Source: SZUA-430 sp044375275
GTDB lineage: Bacteria; Pseudomonadota; Alphaproteobacteria; Micropepsales; Micropepsaceae
DNA length: 11,368 nt
Direction of reading: 5' to 3'
NCBI GenBank assembly: GCA_044375275.1
Contig: JBILMZ010000109.1
Coordinates: 1 to 11,368 of the forward strand
Part shown: positions 1-5,558 of the stretch, in pieces
Layout of the letters: every line of letters begins with the position of its first letter
How positions within the stretch are numbered: position 1 is the stretch's first letter
Made by a program: the position numbers and the translations under genes
Notes under the pieces: model-generated
Seen by the model: the letters and a program-made list of their open reading frames with translations, nothing else
What the model was told of the DNA's origin: nothing
The model's database searches: none

Positions 1-62
1 CCTCGCTGGGTGACATTCTCGGCGCCGCCCTTCGGAAAAAGGCGGAAAAGAGCGAAGAATAG
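1..62 (+). CDS. rpsA: 30S ribosomal protein S1, C-terminal end (partial)
   Basis: Only the last 19 codons and the TAG stop (60-62) are in the window; the first whole codon begins at position 3. The visible peptide starts SLGDILGAALRKK and ends in a charged tail. From memory, SLGDILGAAL is the usual C-terminal signature of alphaproteobacterial ribosomal protein S1. S1 binds mRNA on the small ribosomal subunit and helps initiate translation. The assignment is supported by the neighbour: ihfB commonly follows rpsA in proteobacteria. A strong intrinsic terminator lies 30 bases after the stop. Because only a short tail is visible, the call rests on that motif and on gene order. Confidence 0.75.
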   Translation, partial: SLGDILGAALRKKAEKSEE

Positions 63-92
63 TCAGTCTGCGCAAGCGCAGCATGAAACCGG

Positions 93-119
93 AAGGGGCA
101 GCGAAAGCTGCCCCTTTTT
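93..119 (+). terminator. Intrinsic (Rho-independent) terminator after rpsA
   Basis: A perfect 8-bp GC-rich stem (95-102 with 107-114, GGGGCAGC/GCTGCCCC) closes a GAAA tetraloop and is followed directly by five T residues (115-119). Two A residues before the stem (93-94) can extend pairing into the T tract. This is a textbook intrinsic terminator, placed to end the rpsA transcript. A smaller hairpin (68-81, CTGCG/CGCAG arms) lies between it and the stop codon and may add stability. Confidence 0.9.
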
Positions 120-146
120 GCATCGAGGGGAAATATCCCTTATTTT
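118..146 (+). promoter_or_regulatory. Possible promoter for ihfB
   Basis: TTGCAT (118-123) and TATTTT (141-146) are separated by 17 bases, a reasonable sigma-70-type arrangement immediately downstream of the rpsA terminator. It would give a transcript starting near 153 with a leader of about 85 bases before ihfB. The -35 match is weak and the region is AT-richer than its surroundings partly because of the terminator T tract, so this is a suggestion only. Confidence 0.3.
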
Positions 147-238
147 AGAAGAACTTGGCGGACGAAATCCTTGACGGCGTAGGACGCGCTCGGCAACCTG
201 CCCGCATCAATGGTGTCGATCCTGGGGAAGACCTGACG

Positions 239-526
239 ATGATCAAATCGGAACTGGTCCAGAAACTGGCAGAACAGAACCCGCATTTGTTTCAGCGCGA
301 CATCGAAAAGATCGTCGCGACGATCTTCGGGGAAATCGCAAAGGCCCTCACGACAGGCGATCGCGTGGAACTCCGGGGCTTCGGCGCCTTCTCGATCAAG
401 TCCCGCCCCGCCCGCACAGGACGCAACCCGCGTACAGGCGAAACCGTCTCCGTCAGCGCCAAGCACGTGCCGTTCTTCAAGACCGGCAAGGAACTGCGCG
501 ACCGCCTGAACGTGTCCGAAGAATAG
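239..526 (+). CDS. ihfB: Integration host factor subunit beta
   Basis: This 95-residue protein is a full-length member of the HU/IHF DNA-bending family. IHF is an alpha/beta heterodimer that bends DNA sharply at specific sites in recombination, replication and transcription; the alpha subunit is not in this window. The N-terminus MIKSELV and the dimerisation helices are followed by RGFGAFSIKSRPARTGRNPRTGE (residues 46-68), whose RNP beta-arm tip carries the intercalating proline at residue 64, as in E. coli IHF-beta. The ATG at 239 is chosen because it gives the canonical N-terminus and has a good ribosome binding site, GGGGAAG at 224-230, eight bases upstream. The frame is open back to 155, but that extension does not look like IHF. 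It lies between rpsA and lapA, as is common in alphaproteobacteria. Confidence 0.95.
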   Translation: MIKSELVQKLAEQNPHLFQRDIEKIVATIFGEIAKALTTGDRVELRGFGAFSIKSRPARTGRNPRTGETVSVSAKHVPFFKTGKELRDRLNVSEE

Positions 527-560
527 TCACCCGGCGGACGACCGCCGCCAGAGGCACGTC

Positions 561-902
561 ATGATCAGCCTGTTCCGCACATTCTTTTTCTGGTCGCTCG
601 CGCTCGCCGTCGCCGCCATCGCCGTCGCAAACCGCAAGAGCACCCTCCTCTCCTTTGATCCCTTCAGCGCCGACCAGCCCGCCATCGCGCTGCAGTTGCC
701 CCTGTTCTGGATCATCCTGTCGGCAGCCCTTGTCGGCATCGTGCTGGGAGGCTGGTCCAGCTGGCTCGCGCAAGCCCCTCTCCGCCGCACCATCCGCGAA
801 CAGGAAGACCGCATCCGCCGCCTCGAACGCGAAATCGAAGCCGCCCAATCCATCATCGCCAAGCCGGCAAGTCCCCGAGCTATTGGAATATCGAAGTCCT
901 GA
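561..902 (+). CDS. lapA: LapA-domain (DUF1049) inner-membrane protein with an altered C-terminal tail
   Basis: A 113-residue protein with two hydrophobic segments (about residues 5-22 and 46-66), a short loop between them, and a charged amphipathic helix likely to form a coiled coil (about 75-100). This is the architecture of the lipopolysaccharide assembly protein A domain family. In E. coli LapA works with LapB at the inner membrane in control of LPS synthesis; whether that applies here is inference. An AGAGG motif at 550-554 lies six bases before the ATG. The gene starts 34 bases after ihfB. The oddity is the tail: codons for residues 85-103 are repeated at 2605-2661, where the reading frame continues to a different end (TGNAIARR and stop). 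The present ending, SPRAIGISKS, may therefore not be ancestral. The first 84 residues look intact and the gene is probably functional. Confidence 0.8.
   Translation: MISLFRTFFFWSLALAVAAIAVANRKSTLLSFDPFSADQPAIALQLPLFWIILSAALVGIVLGGWSSWLAQAPLRRTIREQEDRIRRLEREIEAAQSIIAKPASPRAIGISKS
813..869 (+). repeat. Direct repeat copy 1 (inside lapA 3' end)
   Basis: This 57-base stretch encodes residues 85-103 of LapA (starting IRRLEREIEAAQ). It matches 2605-2661 at 52 of 57 positions. The mismatches at 824, 845, 848, 851 and 869 are all third-codon, synonymous changes. The longest identical runs are 20 bases (825-844) and 17 bases (852-868). Similarity stops abruptly on both sides. Confidence 0.9.
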
Positions 903-2604
903 ACCGAGTAGTCATCAGGTGATCGGCATGACGCTAATTCGAACACTCGTCGCACTCATGATCTGTGTCAGTTTTAGCGAGATCGGTTACGGCCAGTCGC
1001 AACCGCTGACTTCGGTTCGTATCAGGTTGGCATCATCTGCCTCGGGTGTTTCCGCGGACTACTCCCTTGACCGACCCGTGTCAAAATTTGCATTCGAGTA
1101 CAATGCTGCTGAACCTCTAAAAGACGAATGGACTATCGCTACGCCCGGATTGATTTTCGAAAACAATGAGGTTCGAAGATCTGATGGCCTTACATTCAGC
1201 AGCTTTAAACTCGAAGCTAAAGCGCTTATTCGCAGGAGAACGATCAGTGCGTACCCTCGGGTATTTCCAATCGGTGACGAAGGGCGTGCCGTGTATGCGT
1301 CCTACTTCGTAGGACGACAGGAGGAGTTTGCATCTACTCTTGAATTCGAGTTGCGCAAAGGTGAGGTGGTTTTGGGTTTGCCGGCAGCCCGGCGCCTCTA
1401 CAAGGTGGATAGAGCGTATTTCAGCCGGCAGGCCGCCTCTCGATATATCTATATCGGCCCCAGCCAGTATGTGCACCCCGGTAAGTTTGCTGATTACATA
1501 GCCGGCCCAGATCTGCCGGTTTGGATCCGCAGGGAGATAAGACAAGTATCCACACGCGCCATTTCATACTTCGCTGCAAAGCTTCACCAGCCACTGCCGG
1601 GTAAAGCGCTGTTTCTGATTTCACACGACCTGACACCTGCATCCAAGTTCTGGATTCAAGGCGATGTCACCGATGGATCAGTCGCCGGGTTTCAGATTGT
1701 GGGAGCGCGCTGGAAATCCAAAACAACTGTCACGCAGCAAGATATCACAGAGATTGTTGCTCACGAGGTTGCGCATTTCTGGAATGGGAGTTCGTTTCGG
1801 TCACTGGAAACATCAGCGCCTTGGCTCCATGAAGGCAGCGCGAACTACTTCTCCTACCTTTTCGCAAACTCCAACATGCAAACCGGGGCTGACACGCCGG
1901 TCAACGCTGTAAACATCTGCATTCGCGGTTTGGGATCCAATTCCGTGAACTCAACTCAAAACTATCCGGCATACGAATGTGGCGAGGCTGTGCAGTGGTT
2001 CACAGATCTGGGACAGCGCAAAAGTGGTCGTGACATATTCGCATTGTGGAGGTCGCTATTCGCCATCGCGAAGGCAAACGGGGGATTTTATTCGTCGACA
2101 ATGTTTCGCAAATTGGCGGAACAAGACACCTCGGTGTCGGAACTTCTCAAATTGGTGTTTGAACCCGGGCCGGTTGAGCGGTGGAACCAGTTGCCCGAAA
2201 AGCTCGCTCCCTTCGGGGTAAACGTACAGCGACAGTCGCCAAGTCCAGAAGAATGGCGCGGTGCCGCTGTCGCGCATGTTCTGGCAGGCCAGTGCGATGG
2301 AGGGTATGGCTTCTGGACCAACGAAAAATCGCTGAAACTCGATACGGGAGAACGGTGCGGGCCGCTGTCAGGTGATCCGGAAGTGGATGCCGTGAATGGC
2401 CACGATCTGCTGAATGATGCCAAAGGCGTTTATGATGCAATTGAAGTCGCGTGCAAAACCGGGGAACCAATCAGTTTCTCGCGCAGGAATGTCGACCAAA
2501 AATGGATAGCGCGCTGCACAAAGCCTCTTGCTCCGCCACCGCCGAGATTCTCTATCATCGGCAGCAGTCTGCCTCGCTCTTCTGTTTCGAAGCACTGATC
2601 GACA
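870..2604 (+). other. Compositionally foreign segment inserted at the lapA 3' end
   Basis: The segment lies between the two copies of the lapA tail and carries one peptidase gene. Sampled lines range from about 40 to 60% G+C, against about 65-67% in the flanking metabolic genes, and codons rare in the neighbours (ATA, AGA, TTA-like, many NNT) are frequent. Junctions are sharp: the peptidase stop codon is only six bases before the second repeat copy. No transposase, integrase or terminal inverted repeats are visible, so the route of entry is unknown. It may be a decayed integrative element, a cargo cassette, or a recombination tract from a relative. Confidence 0.55.
928..2598 (+). CDS. Secreted M1-like gluzincin metallopeptidase
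   Basis: A 556-residue protein starting with a likely Sec signal peptide: a basic residue, a hydrophobic stretch (about residues 5-16), and a plausible cleavage near residue 22 (GYG-Q). The zinc motif HEVAH (residues 279-283) is followed after exactly 18 residues by Glu302 in WLHEGSANYF. This HExxH-x18-E spacing is that of M1/M61 gluzincins, and the second motif resembles the M1 consensus WLNEGFA. Y349 in YECG fits the transition-state tyrosine region of M1 enzymes. No GxMEN exopeptidase motif is seen upstream, so aminopeptidase activity is doubtful. About 250 residues before the zinc site look beta-rich. The C-terminal part has four cysteines (456, 477, 509, 530) that could form disulfides in the periplasm. 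AGGTGA at 917-922, five bases before the ATG, supports this start; the open frame further upstream only overlaps lapA. Substrate unknown. The gene looks acquired. Confidence 0.75.
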   Translation: MTLIRTLVALMICVSFSEIGYGQSQPLTSVRIRLASSASGVSADYSLDRPVSKFAFEYNAAEPLKDEWTIATPGLIFENNEVRRSDGLTFSSFKLEAKALIRRRTISAYPRVFPIGDEGRAVYASYFVGRQEEFASTLEFELRKGEVVLGLPAARRLYKVDRAYFSRQAASRYIYIGPSQYVHPGKFADYIAGPDLPVWIRREIRQVSTRAISYFAAKLHQPLPGKALFLISHDLTPASKFWIQGDVTDGSVAGFQIVGARWKSKTTVTQQDITEIVAHEVAHFWNGSSFRSLETSAPWLHEGSANYFSYLFANSNMQTGADTPVNAVNICIRGLGSNSVNSTQNYPAYECGEAVQWFTDLGQRKSGRDIFALWRSLFAIAKANGGFYSSTMFRKLAEQDTSVSELLKLVFEPGPVERWNQLPEKLAPFGVNVQRQSPSPEEWRGAAVAHVLAGQCDGGYGFWTNEKSLKLDTGERCGPLSGDPEVDAVNGHDLLNDAKGVYDAIEVACKTGEPISFSRRNVDQKWIARCTKPLAPPPPRFSIIGSSLPRSSVSKH

Positions 2605-2661
2605 ATCCGCCGCCTAGAACGCGAAATCGAAGCCGCGCAGTCGATCATCGCCAAGCCGGCC
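2605..2661 (+). repeat. Direct repeat copy 2 (displaced lapA tail)
   Basis: Matches 813-869 at 52 of 57 positions in the same orientation, with all five differences at synonymous third-codon positions of the lapA frame. It starts six bases after the peptidase stop codon. Together with copy 1 it brackets the foreign-looking segment. Confidence 0.9.
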
Positions 2662-2688
2662 ACTGGCAACGCAATCGCGCGCCGCTAG
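2605..2688 (+). pseudogene. Displaced 3' fragment of lapA
   Basis: Read in the lapA frame, this fragment gives 19 codons identical in protein sequence to LapA residues 85-103, then eight further residues (TGNAIARR) and a TAG stop at 2686-2688. It has no start codon or 5' part and is not continuous with any other reading frame. The simplest reading is that it is the end of the original lapA gene (giving a protein of about 111 residues), cut off when the segment at 870-2604 arrived. The opposite is possible: it may have come in with the segment. It is unlikely to be translated. Confidence 0.7.
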
Positions 2689-2711
2689 CCCCATCTGTCT
2701 TCGATGGCGAA

Positions 2712-2876
2712 GCCCCCCATCCGTCGCACTGCTACGCAGCGCGCCACCTTCCCCCTCAGCGCTTCGCGCTGGTGGGAAGGGCTAGTCATTCGTATTGCCC
2801 TTCCCACCAACGCGCAAAGCGCGTTGAGGGGGAAGGTGGCGCGCAGCGCGTCAGCGCTGCGTGACGGATGGGGGGC
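2712..2876. repeat. Imperfect 165-bp inverted repeat (REP/MITE-like palindromic element)
   Basis: The left arm (2712-2782) and right arm (2797-2876) are reverse complements with small gaps, around a 14-base loop. Exact paired blocks are 14 bp (2712-2725 with 2863-2876), 20 bp (2739-2758 with 2825-2844) and 12 bp (2771-2782 with 2797-2808). Each arm also contains a smaller palindrome (about 2757-2769 and 2809-2825). It has no coding capacity of its own. The layout resembles dispersed intergenic palindromic repeats known in many proteobacteria; whether it is dispersed in this genome cannot be seen. As RNA it would form a very stable hairpin between the lapA region and pyrF and could stop transcription or block RNA decay. 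The rest of 2689-2965 shows only the pyrF promoter. Confidence 0.85.
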
Positions 2877-2929
2877 CAGCGCCAGAAAGGCCGAATTGGC
2901 GCCATGGCAACCACTCCCCTCCAGCTCGG

Positions 2930-2958
2930 TTGCAACGCGGGAACACCCTCCCTATAAG
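2930..2958 (+). promoter_or_regulatory. Promoter for pyrF and the downstream trp/acc/fol cluster
   Basis: TTGCAA (2930-2935) and TATAAG (2953-2958) are separated by exactly 17 bases, a good match to a housekeeping sigma-factor promoter. Only seven bases separate the -10 element from the pyrF ATG at 2966, so transcription would begin at or within a base or two of the start codon. The position, just after the inverted repeat, makes sense if the repeat cuts off read-through from upstream. Confidence 0.55.
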
Positions 2959-2965
2959 CCCCCGC

Positions 2966-3676
2966 ATGACCCCAGCGTTCAAAGCCCCCGTCTACTGCGC
3001 CATCGACACGACCGACCTCGCCCAGGCCATGGCTTGGGGCACGGCCATCAGGCCATGGGTCGGCGGGATCAAACTCGGACTTGAGTTCTTCAACGCACAC
3101 GGCCCCCAGGGCATCGAGAAGATGCGCACGCTGGGCCTGCCCGTCTTTGCCGACCTGAAGCTGCACGACATCCCGAACACCGTGGCAGGTGGCATTCGCG
3201 CCGTGTTGCCGCTCGGCGTGTCGATCGTGAACGTCCACGCCAGCGGCGGCCAGGCCATGATGCGCGCCGCCGCCGAAGCCGCCGCAACGGCTGGCGCCAG
3301 CAGGCCAAAGGTCATCGGCGTGACGGTACTCACCAGCCTCGACGCAGACGATCTCGCAGCCGCCGGCGTGAACAGCACGCCTGCCGAACAGGTTGTCAGG
3401 CTCGCCAGCCTCGCAAAGACGTCCGGCCTCGACGGCGTTGTCTGCAGCGCGCACGAGATCGAACCGCTGCGCAAGGCGCTGGGTCACAACTTCATGCTGA
3501 TCGTTCCGGGCATTCGTCCGGCGGGTGCCGATGTCGGCGACCAGAAGCGCGTGATGACACCGCGCGAAGCAATGCAGCGCGGCGCTACCGTCCTCGTGAT
3601 CGGGCGACCCATCACGGGCGCCACCGATCCCGCAGCCGCCGCCCGCGCCATCCACGACGACCTGGCCGCCGGATGA
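2966..3676 (+). CDS. pyrF: Orotidine 5'-phosphate decarboxylase
   Basis: This 236-residue TIM-barrel enzyme converts orotidine 5'-phosphate to UMP, the last step of de novo pyrimidine synthesis, in the cytoplasm. The catalytic set is intact: K36 in GIKLGLE and the D63-x-K65-xx-D68 signature in FADLKLHDIP. Phosphate-binding motifs PGIRP and IGRPIT lie near the C-terminus. Length is normal for the bacterial family. The ATG at 2966 gives the typical N-terminus (APVYCAID); an in-frame ATG at 2861 would place 35 unrelated residues ahead and lies in the inverted repeat. There is no Shine-Dalgarno sequence before 2966, and a promoter ends seven bases upstream, which points to a leaderless mRNA. The stop overlaps the trpF start (ATGA at 3673-3676). 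Placement with trpF-trpB-trpA is common in alphaproteobacteria. Confidence 0.96.
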   Translation: MTPAFKAPVYCAIDTTDLAQAMAWGTAIRPWVGGIKLGLEFFNAHGPQGIEKMRTLGLPVFADLKLHDIPNTVAGGIRAVLPLGVSIVNVHASGGQAMMRAAAEAAATAGASRPKVIGVTVLTSLDADDLAAAGVNSTPAEQVVRLASLAKTSGLDGVVCSAHEIEPLRKALGHNFMLIVPGIRPAGADVGDQKRVMTPREAMQRGATVLVIGRPITGATDPAAAARAIHDDLAAG

Positions 3677-4323
3677 AGGGCACGATCAAGATCTGCGGCA
3701 TCACCACGGCCGAGACCTTTGATTGCGCCGTCAGCGCCGGTGCCACGCATATCGGCTTCGCCTTCATCGCCCGCAGCCCGCGTCACATCTCGCCCGCATC
3801 AGCGGCCACCCTCGCCGCGCGCAGCACCACTGTCAGCACCGTGGCATTGGTCATGGACGCAAGCGACGCTGACATCGAGGCGATCCTGGCGGCGTTTCAC
3901 CCGACGCTCATTCAGGTCCACGGCAAGGAAACACCGGAGCGCGTCGCTGAAATGCGCAACCGCTTCGCCCTCCCCGTCATGAAGGCCATCGGCATTGGAA
4001 GCCTATCCGACCTGCAGAAAGCCCGCGCCTATGAAGGCGTCGCAGACATGCTGCTGTTCGATGCCGCGCCCGCGGAACTTCCCGGCGGCAACGGCACGAG
4101 CTTCGACTGGTCCCTCGTTGCAGGGCAGAAGTGGAAGTGCCCCTGGCTCCTGTCGGGCGGCCTGACACCCGCAAACGTCGCCGACGCCATTTACCAAACA
4201 AGGCCGGATGGCGTTGACGTATCGTCAGGCGTGGAAAGCGCACGCGGCGTAAAGGATTGCACACGCATCGCGGCATTTATTTCAGGCGCGCGAACCGCTT
4301 TCAGTGGTATCGCTGGCGCGTAA
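3673..4323 (+). CDS. trpF: Phosphoribosylanthranilate isomerase
   Basis: A 216-residue TIM-barrel enzyme catalysing the Amadori rearrangement of N-(5-phosphoribosyl)anthranilate in tryptophan synthesis. The N-terminal KICGI motif carries the catalytic cysteine C8. The catalytic aspartate is D130 in LLFDA. Phosphate-binding loops are seen in LSGGLTPANV and GVDVSSGVES near the C-terminus. The usual LQLHG motif appears as IQVHG (about residues 80-84), a conservative change. The ATG at 3673 overlaps the pyrF stop by four bases and has no separate ribosome binding site, indicating translational coupling. trpB starts 14 bases after the stop. Confidence 0.95.
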   Translation: MKGTIKICGITTAETFDCAVSAGATHIGFAFIARSPRHISPASAATLAARSTTVSTVALVMDASDADIEAILAAFHPTLIQVHGKETPERVAEMRNRFALPVMKAIGIGSLSDLQKARAYEGVADMLLFDAAPAELPGGNGTSFDWSLVAGQKWKCPWLLSGGLTPANVADAIYQTRPDGVDVSSGVESARGVKDCTRIAAFISGARTAFSGIAGA

Positions 4324-4337
4324 CTCTGGCAGAGCGC

Positions 4338-5558
4338 ATGAACACGACAGGCAAGCTGAATTCATACAGGATTGGTCCCGACGAGAACGGTCATTTCGGT
4401 CTCTTCGGCGGGCGCTATGTCGCCGAAACACTGATGCCGCTGATCCTGAGTCTTGAGAAGGCCTACGAGGCGGCGAAGGCCGACCCGTCCTTCCAGGCGG
4501 AACTGGACAGCTTCCTCGAGCACTATGTCGGGCGTCCGTCTCCGCTCTATTTCGCCGAGCGTCTGACAGCGTATTACGGCGGCCCGAAAGTCTACTTCAA
4601 GCGCGACGAGCTCAATCACACGGGCGCGCACAAGATCAACAACTGCATGGGCCAGATCCTGCTCGCCCGCCGCATGGGCAAGAAGCGGATCATCGCCGAG
4701 ACGGGCGCAGGCCAGCACGGCGTAGCAACGGCAACTGTCGCCGCGCGCTTCGGCCTGCCCTGCGTTGTCTACATGGGCGAAGAGGACATGAAGCGGCAGA
4801 TGCCGAACGTGTTCCGCATGCGCCTGCTGGGTGCCGAAGTCGTGCCCGTGACGTCCGGCTCGAAGACGCTGAAAGACGCGATGAACGAGGCGCTGCGCGA
4901 TTGGGTCGCCAACGTCGAGTCGACCTTCTACATCATCGGCACCGTCGCAGGTCCCCATCCCTATCCGGCCATGGTGCGCGACTTCCAGTCCGTGATCGGC
5001 CGCGAGGCCCGCGAGCAGATGATGAAGGCCGAAGGTCGCTTGCCGGACGCCGCCGTTGCCTGCATCGGCGGTGGCTCGAACGCGATGGGCCTCTTCTATC
5101 CGTTCCTCGATGACCCCACGGTGAAGCTCTACGGCGTCGAGGCCGCAGGCCACGGCATTGAAACCGGTCAGCACGCAGCCTCGCTCGCAGGCGGCCGACC
5201 CGGCGTGCTGCATGGAAACCGCACGTACCTGCTGCAGGATGACGACGGCCAGATCATCGAGGCGCACTCGATCTCGGCGGGCCTCGACTATCCCGGCATT
5301 GGTCCGGAGCACGCCTGGCTGCACGACATGAAGCGCGTGAACTATGTCTCGGCAACGGACAAGGAAGCGCTCGACGCCTTCCAGCTCTGCGCCCGCCAGG
5401 AAGGCATCCTGCCCGCGCTTGAACCGGCGCATGCGCTGGCCTTCACGCAGAAGCTGGCCGGCACGATGAAGAAGGACGAGATTCTCCTCATGAACATGTG
5501 CGGACGCGGCGACAAGGACATCTTCGCCATTGCCGAACACCTGGGGACCAAGCTGTGA
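4338..5558 (+). CDS. trpB: Tryptophan synthase beta chain
   Basis: The 406-residue beta subunit joins indole and L-serine to form L-tryptophan using pyridoxal phosphate, in an alpha2-beta2 complex with TrpA. The PLP lysine is K99 in GAHKINN, the catalytic glutamate is E121 in ETGAGQHG, and the cofactor phosphate is held by GGGSN (244-248). The sequence is the standard TrpB1 type, and length is normal. The ATG at 4338 gives the expected N-terminal extension before GPDENGHFGLFGGRYV. Only a weak purine-rich stretch (GGCAGAG) precedes it, so coupling to trpF 14 bases upstream is likely. The stop TGA (5556-5558) overlaps the trpA GTG start. A long antisense open frame here is a GC-rich shadow. Confidence 0.98.
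   Translation: MNTTGKLNSYRIGPDENGHFGLFGGRYVAETLMPLILSLEKAYEAAKADPSFQAELDSFLEHYVGRPSPLYFAERLTAYYGGPKVYFKRDELNHTGAHKINNCMGQILLARRMGKKRIIAETGAGQHGVATATVAARFGLPCVVYMGEEDMKRQMPNVFRMRLLGAEVVPVTSGSKTLKDAMNEALRDWVANVESTFYIIGTVAGPHPYPAMVRDFQSVIGREAREQMMKAEGRLPDAAVACIGGGSNAMGLFYPFLDDPTVKLYGVEAAGHGIETGQHAASLAGGRPGVLHGNRTYLLQDDDGQIIEAHSISAGLDYPGIGPEHAWLHDMKRVNYVSATDKEALDAFQLCARQEGILPALEPAHALAFTQKLAGTMKKDEILLMNMCGRGDKDIFAIAEHLGTKL

Noticed and set aside
155..238. N-terminal extension of ihfB from a TTG at 155
   Set aside because: The extra 28 residues are not part of the IHF-beta fold, and the ATG at 239 has a strong Shine-Dalgarno sequence and the canonical MIKSEL start.
655..927. In-frame upstream extension of the peptidase reading frame
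   Set aside because: It overlaps lapA in another frame, has a Ser/Pro/Arg-rich composition typical of a GC-rich shadow, and would hide the clear signal peptide and ribosome binding site at 917-930.
870..2604. Insertion sequence or transposon
   Set aside because: No transposase, no terminal inverted repeats, and the flanking repeats are far too long and too diverged for an ordinary target-site duplication.
2451..2864. Open frame of 137 codons across the peptidase end, the lapA fragment and the inverted repeat
   Set aside because: It crosses three unrelated elements, has no ribosome binding site or recognisable motif, and is best explained as chance.
2786..3655. 289-codon antisense open frame over pyrF and the inverted repeat
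   Set aside because: No recognisable domain and it lies opposite an intact pyrF; a shadow frame.
4362..5540. 392-codon open frame antisense to trpB
   Set aside because: Its composition (Val, Arg, His, Gly rich) and exact overlay on a highly conserved gene show it is the complementary-strand shadow of GC-rich codons.
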